Assembly: GCF_963678975.1 (NCBI RefSeq) | Contig: NC_089276.1 | Span: 17,241,272 to 17,305,271 of the forward strand | DNA length: 64,000 nucleotides | Source of the DNA: Dysidea avara | Lineage: Eukaryota; Porifera; Demospongiae; Dictyoceratida; Dysideidae | Direction: 5' to 3' | In this document: positions 12,061 through 21,788 of the stretch, piece after piece | How the letters are laid out: every line of letters starts with the position of its first letter | Numbering within the stretch: the stretch's first letter is position 1 | Notes under the pieces: model-generated | What the model saw: the letters and a program-made list of their open reading frames with translations, nothing else | What the model was told of the DNA's origin: nothing | Databases searched by the model: none | Position numbers and translations under genes: made by a program

Positions 12061-12159
12061 TCTCTATACACAAGGTGGTTAGAATTATTAGTATACTAGT
12101 AAAATCCCATTATCCGTGTTACGGATAACATCCTGTCTCTAATGGCTGCTCACCCGGTA

Positions 12160-12800
12160 CCTCGTACTCCCGCGATGAAAGTGCCAAAAGTTGATCGCTT
12201 TGTCCTCGATCATCTAAACCAACGCTTCCCGAGGTCACGTGATGCCGAACTTGGCACGATACAAGTGGCGTTGTTGCGATGTGCTGGGCCCCTCTCGTGT
12301 CTGTGGTCGGAATGAATTGATAACGATCTGTTGAAGGATGAGGATTCTATGATAAACGTTCATGATGCGCTAAGCGTTGTCCAGCACACTTTAGTGCTGT
12401 TGGGGAATGCCAACGAACTAGTCTCCCAGACAAGAAGATGCAACATCCTCCGGTCTGTTGACCAAGGTCTGGAGAAGTATGGTAAGGAGCCCCCCACTAA
12501 TAGTGAAGAATTCTTGTTTGGGAAAGAGTTTTTCCCCAAGCTGAAAGCGACAGTGGAGTCTGATAAGACGTTGGCACAAGTGGTTCAAATATCCCACCGC
12601 TATCAGCCATATGACCAGAAGAGCCGCCAGTCCACATTGGGTCGCAGTAAGAAACAGTTTTTTCGACCAGGCCCTACCGGCAATTTGGGGTCCGGCAGGG
12701 CAATGTTCCCCCATCCAACAAGCAGCCTTACAAGCCATACCATCAGTACCCCCATCCTCAGAAGCAGTCCACTTTCCAGGCCCACAAACACTCGGGGAGA
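12160..12800 (+). pseudogene. DIRS gag, 3' part
   Basis: Continues gag in one frame: KVPKVDRFVLDHLNQRFPRS, then GPLSCLWSE, an in-frame TGA at 12,313-12,315, then VQHTLVLLGNANELVSQTRR and a basic tail (RSKKQFFRPGPTGN). The stop is internal to the conserved region, so this copy is dead. The frame overlaps the start of the RT frame, which is normal for DIRS elements. The end near 12,800 is an estimate. Confidence 0.75.
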
Positions 12801-14901
12801 TTGGAAAAGTCCTGAACAACTTACCCCTACCACATACCTCTTTTCAAGCACTCAATTTGAATCTGCACCTTCTGCCTCGACATACACTAACACCAGTAGC
12901 AGGAAGGGCTGCCTTGTTCCTAGAGAACTGGGCCTGCCTGACCAAAGATCCTTGGGTGCTATCCACCATCAGAGGGTATCAGATACCCCTAGAGTGTTTG
13001 CCAGAGCAGCACAGGTCCACCATCACAGTCAGCAGGGAACAACAATCAGTTCTGCAGGAGGAAGTGTCCAAACTGAGGGAGAAAGGGGCAGTTCACCCAG
13101 TGCAGCAGTCAGAAGCTCACATAATCAGTCCGATCTTTGTCGTCCCCAAAAGCGGCGGAGGTTGGAGACTGATTATAGACCTGAGATACCTGAACTCCCA
13201 TATCACTTCAAGATGGAGGGCCTGTACATGCTACCAAGCATCATCAGTCAGGGGTGGTTCATGGTGAAATTGGACCTAAAGGATGCGTACTTAACCATCC
13301 CTGTGGCCCAAGAATCTTGGAACCTTCTAACCTTCCAAGCAGGTCCACCACACAACTTGATGCAGTTCCAGTGCCTCCCATTCGGGCTTTATACCGCACC
13401 ATTCACCTTTTCAAAAGTTACAAAGCCTGCAACCCAGTTCCTACGTCAGTTAGGCATACATCTAATTATTTATCTAGACGATTTGTTACTGGCAGCTCCT
13501 ACCAAAGATCAACTATTGGTGGACCTTTCAACAGCCATATGGTTGCTTACCAGTCTAGGGTTTCTAATAAATATCCCAAAGTCCATCACAGCCCCCACCT
13601 GTCATCTAGAGTTTCTGGGGTTCATAGTGGACACAGACAACATGGTAATTTCTCTCCCAGCACACAAGTTGCACTGTATCCAGAAGGAAGCATCTCATCT
13701 TCTTTCTCTGGACAGAATTCCAATGAGGACTCTGGCTTGCTTCATTGGGACACTGGTAGCAACCAAACCAGCTGTATGGACAGGCCCTCTCCATTATCGT
13801 GCCTTACAGGATATGAAGATTCGATCACTTCGTCAACACCCTCACTACCAGGATTCTGTGAGCCTGTCGAAGGAGGCACGGGTAGACCTTCAGTGGTGGT
13901 GCTCGGAGCTGCCTTCCCACTGCTCAGCCCCAATATGGAAACCAGAGGCCTCAACAGTGATCGAGTCAGATGCCTCCAAGTTGGGCTGGGGGGCAGTCTG
14001 CCAAGGGGTACCAACTGGTGGCAGGTGGACACTAGAGGAGACCAAGTTCCACATCAATTATTTGGAGCTCAAAGCAATGTTTCTGGCCTTGCAGTCCTAT
14101 CTGAAGGACAAAACCGATATAGCAGTACTGGTCAGGTCAGACAATCGCACTGCAATAGCTTATTTGAACAAGCTTGGCAGTCCGTTGAGATCCCAACTGT
14201 GTCAGTTGGCCCTGGAGATTTGGGAGTGGTGCCTCCTACATCGGATTACACCACATGCAGAGTATCTGGCAGGGAAGGACAATGTCTTGGCAGACTGGGA
14301 GTCTCGCCACCACGACAGCAGCGATTGGCAACTCCTACCATCAGTCTTCGATGCTGTCCACCTCCTCCTTGGTCCTTTTACAATAGACCTATTTGCGAGC
14401 AGAACGAATGTTCAGCTGCCAGATTACTACAGCTGGAGACCAGACCCACAGGCAAGAGTGGTAGATGCCTTTTCAACATCTTGGTCGCAAGACCAGCCTT
14501 ATCTCTTCCCTCCCTTCAACCTGATTGGCAGAGCACTGTCGAAGATTTGCCTGGAAGAGGTAGACTATGCTTGTCTAATAGCCCCAACTTGGCCAGCTCA
14601 GGTGTGGTACTCCCAGGTATTGAGAATGTTAGTGAGGAATCCTATTCTACTCCCCATGGAACAGGATTTGCTCCTGAGTCCAGATCTGAAGCCCCATCCT
14701 CTAATCCAGGAGAATCGGATGTCTTTAGCCGCATGGCCTGTCTCAGGCAAGCTTTCTCAACACAAGGATTTTCTGAAAGAGTTACAGAACTGCTCCTGCA
14801 CTCCTGGAGATCTAACACCCATGCAGCATAGAATTCAGCCTGGTCTAAGTGGTGTGGCTGGTGTGCTGGAAGGCACATTAATCCACTTTCAGCATCTTTA
14901 G
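12611..14901 (+). pseudogene. DIRS reverse transcriptase, RNase H and methyltransferase-like domain
   Basis: The RT start is in frame 2 (12,611-13,205: LFLENWACLTKDPWVLSTI, FVVPKSGGGWRLIIDLRYLN). The rest is in frame 1 from about 13,200 (HFKMEGLYMLPSIISQGW, LDLKDAYLTIPV, YLDD at 13,471-13,482), so a small indel near 13,200 splits the RT. RNase H follows with ESDASKLGWGAVCQG, ELKAMFLAL and SDNRTAIAYLNK. The methyltransferase-like domain is IDLFASRTNVQLPDYYSW and PYLFPPFNLIG. The frame ends IHFQHL at 14,901. The protein copies the element RNA into DNA. The large alternative frame at 13,254-14,690 is a shadow. Confidence 0.9.
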
Positions 14902-15746
14902 GAAATGTGCTAGAGTTCCTTGCAGACCAATTTGATTTAGGCTTACAATACCGTTCACTTAACACATTACGCTCTGCAATCTCAACTTCTCACCCACAAT
15001 TAGATAACGTTAATGTGGGAAGCCATCCTTTAGTGTCTAGGTTACTAAAGGGCATGTTCAATGCCAGGCCACCAGCTCCTCGCCTTAGTGTGTCATGGGA
15101 TGTAGCTGTAGTTGTCGAGTACTTTAGAAGCTGCCCTTCAGAAGGTCTCTCAACTCTGGAGCTGGGCAGGAAGGTGGCAACGTTAATGGCACTAGCTAAT
15201 GCAAGCAGGTGTTCAGACCTAGCAGCCCTGGACAGGGATCATTTGAGATGGACACCCACTGGGGCCCAATTTACAGTAGTTCGGCTGACTAAGACTCGTA
15301 CCCCAGGTCCCCCTAGGACAGTACACTATTCTTCTCTGCCAGAGGATGCTGACGTATGTCCAGTTACTTCCCTTCAATTATATCTCTCCAGAACATCAGA
15401 ACAAGCAGCTTCAATAACTTCACCTAAGCCAGTATTCTTGACTTCAAAGAGGCCATTTAGAAGAGCTCGTCCAGGAACTTTGGGTCACTGGATTAAACAC
15501 AGCTTGGGAAAGGCAGGCATTGATACTGAGCAGTTTACAGCCCATTCCACCAGAAGTGCCAGTTCTTCACGAGCTCGGGCTAAAGGAGTCCCTGTTGCTG
15601 AGATTCTCAAGGTGGCAAATTGGTCTTCAAGAAGTACCTTTGAGAGATTCTATTACAGAAGTGAAGGGTCTTCTGAATTTACTAGAGTTGTTCTATCAGG
15701 ACCCTCTAGCAGGTATGATTTGTGCTTTAAACGTACCACTAGTTAG
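14690..15746 (+). pseudogene. DIRS tyrosine recombinase
   Basis: The N-terminal core-binding part (LRQAFSTQGFSERVTELLLH, SAWSKWCGWC, NPLSASLGNVLEFLADQF) and the catalytic part with HSTRSASSSRARAKGV, the W of ANWSSRSTFERF and the nucleophile Tyr (YYR) are in one frame. It overlaps the end of the RT frame. A TAG at 14,829-14,831, inside the core-binding domain, interrupts it; the apparent start at 14,907 is only a GTG after that stop. The enzyme integrates the circular DIRS DNA. The stop codon at 15,744-15,746 lies inside the internal complementary region. Confidence 0.88.
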
Positions 15747-15859
15747 CACTGTTCCTTGTATCCGGAACCTCCGGAATACAATTCACAGATTCCCCGAGGA
15801 CAAGGTCCGCAAGGGGAGGATGGATTGTATGAGGAGGTGGAGGATACAAGGAACAGTGC
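15735..15859 (+). repeat. DIRS internal complementary region
   Basis: The first part (to 15,779) is the complement of the left terminus (CCGGAACCTCCGGAATAC). Then comes AATT (15,780-15,783), then the complement of the right terminus (CACAGATTCCCCGAGG onward to 15,859). It is the template by which the two ends are joined in the circular intermediate. Confidence 0.92.
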
Positions 15860-16143
15860 AATCCCACCCACATGATATAATGTGCCTTATACCCTCCCTT
15901 TCTATAGCTCCATGGAAATGGCAGAGGAAGAGGGAGATCTGGAGGTGTGAGTGATTTTGACTATTCATTGAACTAACTCTGATTAAGTAGTGTGATTAGT
16001 ATTCTACTTGTATTGTACATGATTCTTTGGGGTTACTTACCCCGTATACAGGTGTGTAGATTGATTTTAATTATATACTTGCACGAGCAAATCAAATTGT
16101 GCTGGTGAAACAGTAATTTGTGTATACTGCTTCTTTTCACTGC

Positions 16144-16313
16144 GTAAGAAGGTGTTAATTAGAAGTAAGAATTCTATTTAAAGCTCAGCTTTGAATGTGC
16201 TGTGGGCAAGGAGTGACGAAGGTAATACCACTAGTTAGCACTGTTCCTTGTATCCTCCACCTCCTCATACAATCCATCCTCCCCTTGCGGACCTTGTCCT
16301 CGGGGAATCTGTG
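16144..16313 (+). repeat. DIRS right inverted terminal repeat
   Basis: 16,144-16,255 is the complement of 9341-9453. The outer 58 bp, ending GGGGAATCTGTG, are unique to this end and appear inverted in the internal complementary region. Confidence 0.9.
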
Positions 16314-17154
16314 AATTAATTAGTGCACATGCTAGTTTGTTGACTTGTAAGGAAGAGCAGTATCAGCAGTTGTAGCTCGATAGTCGTGTCTCCAGTGTTG
16401 CAAGAGATGGATAAGGCCTGGATTATTGTTTACTAGCTGTTTCCAGCTCAGTCCGCGAGTCCAGTCCGTGAGTCCAGTCCGCGAAATGCATTAGGCCCAC
16501 TACTATAGCTGTTCTACATTATAGTTTTATAAAAACAATCTGCTACTTACTTGTTCTAAACAACACCTTTCTTTCACTCAAGTCCTTGTAGCACAATCAT
16601 GTCATGCCTCATGCTACGTGGTAAATTTACTAACTAATATCTGGAATTTTGATTATGTGACAGCCATTTAAGTTTTACCAGAACAATGCCTTCCTTAAAT
16701 CAAGATGGAGATTAATACTAAAGGATGAGAACTCTACTAAACAGTAATTACGAAAGTATAGCATAGTACTATTCAAGGGTGTGGTACAATTAATTTTATT
16801 TTCAGAAACAATGATAAAGACCTTCAAGTAGTACAGTGCTGCACTGCAGTACTATTTGAGGGTGCAGCACAAATCAAGTAAATACAGTATGCCATTACAG
16901 CAAAATTAACATTGGATACCACAAATATACCTTCAACAGTAAGTCTAGCATAGTTAGAAAAATTTCTTCCATGTTGATTGACAGCTACACATCTATATTG
17001 GCCTGCATTAGGTGGTATTAAATGAACAAGTGTGAGGATATTGCCGGTCTTCTTTTCCTAAAGCACCAGTTGGTATAACACCATCTTTTCTCTGCCAGAA
17101 ATAAGACAATGCTCCCTTAGCCATACATGTTAACTGAACATCTGTAGTATGATC

Positions 17155-18058
17155 CAGCGTTGAAACCGGGTCGGTTCATCCGGGTCACATTTTCTCCGGG
17201 TCATCCGGGTCTGACCCGGTTTACAATTTATCCGGGTCTGACCCGGATTTGGATCACGTGAGAAACGAAATTGTTCGTTTTACGACGTGGAAACTTATAA
17301 ACGCTATCGCGTAGCTCTTTCGTGAGCCACGCCCACTTATCGCATTACCAACATACGCTCAGCCACGCTCATTTGTTAGTACTAGTGTAGTATGTAGCAC
17401 GAAATTGAGGGTATCTATGGTGAGGGGTAGCTATACATAGGCGGCGGAAAGGGGGGGGGGGGGGGGGGGGCTAGGGGGCTAAAGCCCCCCTAGGTCTGCT
17501 GAGGGGGGGCTTAGTCCCCCCCTCAGAATTATATCACACCGAAATTATCTTTCTTGGAGTGGGGCTGAAAACCGTGATAAAGATCGAGATACTCTAATAG
17601 AGCAGTCACTCTAATAAAGTAGTCAGTGTGTAGCGAGCTATGTAAGGATTTTTATGTAGTTTATCGGCTAGAAATGGTAGCTGGTGAGGTGGAAAGCTCT
17701 TGTGAGTTGGTTGTGACCTTTTTTTTTTGGTCTCACTTTACCAAACTATAGAAATAAGTCTGGGTCAGCTCAACGGAGCCCCCCCTCATATCAACTACTT
17801 CCTCCGCCGCTGTAGCTATATAGTGTCAGTAGGTGAAGACCTTTTTTTTTTTTTTTTTTTTTTTTGGTCTTTAACCTACAGCTAGGCTGAAGTTGCAATA
17901 TTTACTCAACACGAATCGAACGCTCAAAATGTAGACTCGTTCGCTCGCTCGAGACTAGCCGAAACGCGTCTTGGCTTTAATTAATCCGGGTCACATCCGG
18001 GTCAAATCCGGGTCCTTGGGTCATCCGGGTCAGCAGTAGTGACCAGGTTTCAACGTTG
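17155..18058. mobile_element. hAT-like non-autonomous element inside the Ig exon
   Basis: Flanked by the perfect 8-bp duplication GTATGATC (17,147-17,154 and 18,059-18,066). Inverted ends CAGCGTTGAAACC and CAACGTTGAAACC. Subterminal clusters of (T)CCGGGTC near both ends are typical transposase-binding repeats. A second element (17,436-17,812) is nested inside. A diverged relative is at 33,241-33,560. There is no transposase. hAT assignment rests on duplication length and the CA-type ends. Confidence 0.88.
17436..17812. mobile_element. Nested hAT-like element with G-run
   Basis: Flanked by the perfect 8-bp duplication TAGCTATA (17,428-17,435 and 17,813-17,820). Ends CATAGGCGGCGGAAAG and, inverted, CAGCGGCGGAGGAAG. 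Contains a run of 20 G at 17,451 and the palindrome of GGGGGCTAAAGCCCCC type. Confidence 0.85.
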
Positions 18059-18172
18059 GTATGATCATTATTGACTTCAACAAGTTTACTGAGTGGATGA
18101 GTGATGATTTGTGGATGTGCTATTAACAGAAAAATCAGTTTATAACTACATGTAATAAAGAATTTTGCCTAC

Positions 18173-21100
18173 TAGTATCATTTATTATTCCTCTTGCACT
18201 ACTGACATCACCAAGTTCTACTCTCACACCAGTAGCAGGTAATATACCCAAAATTACACTAAACTCCTCGTCTGTTTCATTAACCACTCTATCATCCACC
18301 ACTGGTATCGTCACAGTGACACTAGTCTCTCCAGTATCAAACACAGCAGTCAGTCGAGTAGCATCATAATCATCACCAGCTATTTCAGCAAACATGTAGC
18401 ATTCATACACATAATGTTACTATTACTTTTGCACCTATATCCTATGTTCAACATTGTTAAGTATAAACTAGTACAGTAGAGCCTCCCTTATCCAGACCAG
18501 CCCAAAGTAGTCATGTGGCTTGTAGTCTATTAACCATAATGAAGTTTGGGTTTGATGAAAGCACAAGGGTAAGTAGAGTTTGAGGAAAATGAGAACAGGA
18601 TGGGAATGGAAAGCAGGAATGGGAATGACCCATGGAAAATGCTTGATAAAGGTCATCACGCAATATACAGGTTGGATTTTACAGCACAATACTTTGTAGC
18701 ATTGTCTGTATCCTTCCCCTCAAACGATCAAAACACTCTAATAGAGCAGTCACAAGAATGTTTTATTAACTATCCCACATTGATGGCCTGTGAATTGATA
18801 GGCTATATCTGTCATATATGTAATAGTTGCAACATGGGCATGAGGGCTTTTCCTGATATGTATGCCCGACTGCCCAAGGGCCCAGGCCTGAGGGCATACA
18901 TATCAGGTAAAGCCCGAATGCCCATGTTACAGCTAATATGTAACACATATCAGGCTGATAGCTGTACAGGGTGATTAATCACCCAAGCCAATATGAGTGC
19001 AGTCACTGGCTGTATTATATATGCATACCTAAAATTTTCGATTATGGGTCAGCAGCTAGAACATTCTGGTTACGTTAGGTTATGATGAACGGACATATAT
19101 CCTACAGATATCATGGAGAATTTCCATTATATGAGTTTAATGTCTTAATCAGTGCTATTGAATCGTTTATGGAAAAGTACAGAGTTCACTAAAGGCCTAG
19201 ATGGGTAAGTGGTGCAGCACTATAATAGCTTAATTTATTGGCGAACGAGCATGTGGTATACAGATACCGGCTCAGCCCAGCAGTTGTACTGCTTCCCATT
19301 CATTCAGACGAGTGCAGTGTTGTGTGTTCATTTGTTCCAGAGAGATTTACTTCCTTGTTAGTCCTTGATGTATTAGCCTTGTATTGTGGCTCCCTGTGTT
19401 GGTCTGGTGTTTGGTTTCGTTTCAAGCCTTTGAACTAATTAGTGGCCAGAGTGTGTGGCCAAAAGGAGGTACTTAGCCATGCTACAATTATTTGTAAACA
19501 GTTTACAACTGATCTGTAACACTGGTGGCAGCCTTTGATCTGCCCACACACCATACTACAAATATTATTATCATGTATGCATGTATGTATAGAGTTTGTG
19601 TAAACTGATAACTCAAGGGTAAAATTTTAATAACAATCCTTAGGTGTAACTGCTTGTTTAAATTATCATCACAACTATGTAATGATAATACTTCAAAAGC
19701 AGCTACTTCTATATGCAATAGTATTAATAATCATGGAAGTATCATCATGTAAACTACTGAAAAGGATGAAGGCACATGATAGTGTATTGTGTGGCCAGCA
19801 CACCCAGTGTAGGTGGTGTATCTGATTTGGTAATAAACTACTGTCTGGCACCAAAAGGTAGCCCAACCAGTAGGATACAGTGTGAGATATTCCAATAGGT
19901 CTACACTTACAAGATGGAAATCTCAACATAACTTTCACTTAAAGTACATAAAATGATACAGTTTTCAAATTACATGGACTGCCACTCTACTTTGGTGCAA
20001 TATGAAAGTGTAAGGTTAACAAAGATTTGAGATTTGGCTAACTAGCAGAGAACCTTGTTACTTGAAGAATTATATTTCCATACATCAACAGCTGTACAGC
20101 AAAATTATATACTGAAATATGTGACCTGATTTTGGAAAACCTACCTTTCAGGTGCATAAACAAGTTAAAATAACACCAGCATGAGATAGCTACACTGTCC
20201 AGCTAACAATTACTCTAACTTTGTCTTAAAGCTATCAGATCTGCGTTATTGAGACAAACTTTTGTAGGCATGTCAAAGCCAACACATTGCTCTAGAGGTC
20301 TTGAGAAGACACTGGAGTAACTCAAGACCATGTTATTAGCTTGAAGTGGCTGGCCAATTTTATGTTTTGTGCTGTTGCAGTCCATCAGGAGCTTCCACGG
20401 TTGACTTGGATTATGACATCATGATACCCATCCATTTTGTGCTCTGACTATTTCCCACCCCACCACTCCATACCCTCCACCCATTTTTGGGAAAGTGAAT
20501 CGGTGGAAAATGTTTCTTGTACTCTAGATGCTCTGAAAGGCCATACTGACTCTATATTCAGAGAAAAATTCACCTGCCTAGCTGTCATGGTTGGTGAGTT
20601 ATTATCATTGAAATACAAAATAGGTTTTATCTGCAATTGCATATTGTTTTACAAAATATTTCTCTACAATGGCTATAACTTTCATTGGTTGATCCTGGAC
20701 CTGGCAAGGAGCTACAATGAGGAAATTTGGTACAAGAAAGGAATCAGAAGTTATATATAATTGGAGGTATTTGTAAAAACTTATAATGCAACAAGTTATC
20801 AATGTACAAGTTTGACTGTTCTATTAGAACATTTATTAATTCTAACTCACGTGTGACCAAAATGAAAGATTCAAAAACTGCCATAAAATACAAACTCATA
20901 ATCTGATCATCACCGTTCAGTTTAACTTACATTTGAAAACCATTTGAATAATGTTTATTCACATACTAAAAATTAATATCAATTTTTGTAATGGTTATAG
21001 GGGAGATACCCTATGGAACTTACTCAATGGGAGTTACTCAATGGGCATTAACATCATTACAGCCATTCATTGTCAACAGCCATTGATTGTACAACCTTTA

Positions 21101-21329
21101 ATCACTGATTACGATAAATCTACTGTTTTAGTGATTACTGCATACTATGTAAGTAAAACTTCCAACAGAATTTTTTCCCTTTGCTCACCTGTAGCAGTCA
21201 CTGGTGATGTGGTCACAGAAACATTAAAGTCATGACTTGCAGTTCCTCCTAGTAGATTTATGGTCACTATTATGGAACCAGATTTTTCTGTTCCATTTAA
21301 TGTTGTTTTGTTGAACTGAACAGTCAACT
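18173..21329 (-). CDS. Calx-beta domain 7 (two exons)
   Basis: The first half, 21,189-21,329, encodes LTVQFNKTTLNGTEKSGSI and LLGGTASHDFNVSV. The second half, 18,173-18,379, encodes GDDYDATRLTAVFDTGET, then VDDRVVNETDEEFSVILG with the acidic loop and ARGIINDTS. Both are phase 1-1. Calx-beta domains are calcium-binding beta sandwiches outside the cell. No lesion was seen. Confidence 0.88.
18380..21188 (-). other. Intron inside Calx-beta domain 7
   Basis: No exon recognised. It contains a pogo-like end at about 18,475, one copy of the dispersed 18-bp motif near 18,737, a perfect-looking palindrome at 18,790-18,955, and at 18,970-19,150 a segment related to 24,035-24,215 (both with CCAGCCAACATGAGTG-like words). 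19,150-21,150 shows only short spurious frames. Confidence 0.5.
18790..18955. repeat. Palindromic MITE
   Basis: Arms contain CCTGATATGTATGCCC and its complement GGGCATACATATCAGG, and further out TTGCAACATGGGCAT with its partner ATGCCCATGTTACAG. Centre near 18,880 (GGGCCCAGGCC). Confidence 0.7.
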
Positions 21330-21382
21330 CTATTAGAGTAATCGCACATAACAACACATACACAACACTGGTATGTTATTAC

Positions 21383-21788
21383 CTTCATCATCAATGATGG
21401 TAATAGTGAAGGAATGGTCATCATTAATAGTTACTGGCAGACAACTAGACTGTAGATCAACAGTTAAAGAAAATGTTTCATTTTCTTCTTGTATCGAGTC
21501 ATTAACAACATTCACACTAAATGAGACAGATAATTGTCCTCTAGGGATGGTAACAGAAGTAGTAGGTTGACCATAATCTGACCCATCTATTTTATAAATA
21601 CAACTTTAGTATACTATTAAGACTACATACAGCATAATTACCTGTAGTAGTAATGCCTGTAATGGTGATCATGATAGTAACATCATGAGATGTTGTAGCA
21701 ATAAGTGTGAAGTTCATGTTAAATGAACCACCTGACTCCTTTACAGCATGTGGTTGTTCTTCATTAAACATTATGCCAAGTGCAGCAA
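21383..21788 (-). CDS. Calx-beta domain 6 (two exons)
   Basis: The first half, 21,642-21,788, encodes LGIMFNEEQPHAVKESGGS and LIATTSHDVTIMITI. The second half, 21,383-21,586, encodes GSDYGQPTTSVTIPRGQLS, DSIQEENETFSLTVDL and FTITIIDDEG. Short 55-bp intron, phase 1-1 exons. The E-E-N-E-T acidic loop and the terminal IDDE are standard Calx-beta calcium-ligand positions. Confidence 0.92.

Larger units (their letters stand above)
10019..12150. mobile_element. MULE-like foldback element made of 27-bp satellite
   Basis: A 2132-bp insert flanked by the 9-bp duplication CACCCGGTA. Its ends are inverted repeats of about 37 bp with six mismatches, containing GACAGGATGTTATCCGTAAC. The interior is two satellite arrays of the same 27-bp unit in opposite orientation, 10,086-11,013 and 11,014-12,060, meeting near 11,014. 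A 9-bp duplication and long palindromic ends fit Mutator-like (MULE) foldback elements; the superfamily is inferred from duplication length only. There is no transposase. The open frames across the array (such as repeated HYRLYRQVS) only reflect a unit length divisible by three. Confidence 0.85.
9325..16313 (+). mobile_element. DIRS-type retrotransposon (tyrosine recombinase)
   Basis: It has the diagnostic DIRS layout: inverted terminal repeats, then gag, RT/RNase H/methyltransferase-like and tyrosine recombinase frames on the + strand, and an internal complementary region (15,735-15,859) whose two halves are the complements of the outermost left and right ends. AATT flanks both ends (9321-9324 and 16,314-16,317) and sits at the join inside the internal complementary region. 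DIRS elements are copied through a circle that the tyrosine recombinase integrates. This copy carries the foldback insertion at 10,019-12,150 in gag, plus frame breaks in gag, RT and recombinase, so it is inactive. Confidence 0.93.
8846..16893. repeat. Outer inverted pair bracketing the DIRS region
   Basis: TATTTACTTGATTTGTG at about 8849 has its complement CACAAATCAAGTAAATA at about 16,870. The adjoining 100 bp are also related in inverted orientation (CTTCAAGTAGT, GCACTGCAGTA). This is probably an older MITE pulled apart by the palindromic MITE and the DIRS element now inside it. No target duplication was identified. Confidence 0.5.
16931..18119 (-). pseudogene. Ig-domain exon broken by a hAT-like insertion and a frameshift
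   Basis: The exon 5' half (18,067-18,119) encodes HPQIITHPLSKLVEVNN. The 3' half (16,931-17,154) encodes TDVQLTCMAKGALSYFW and then, in another frame, LVHLIPPNAGQYRCVAVN. Together they make an Ig domain with both Cys and the core Trp. Two lesions are visible: the 904-bp hAT-like element between the halves, and an indel near 17,045 between GALGKE and NILTL. The exon is phase 1-1, so skipping it would keep the receptor frame. Confidence 0.85.

Noticed and set aside
13254-14690. A 500-codon + strand frame overlapping the RT
   Set aside because: It is a shadow of the RT/RNase H frame, which carries the recognisable motifs. Only its last 40 to 50 codons belong to the recombinase.
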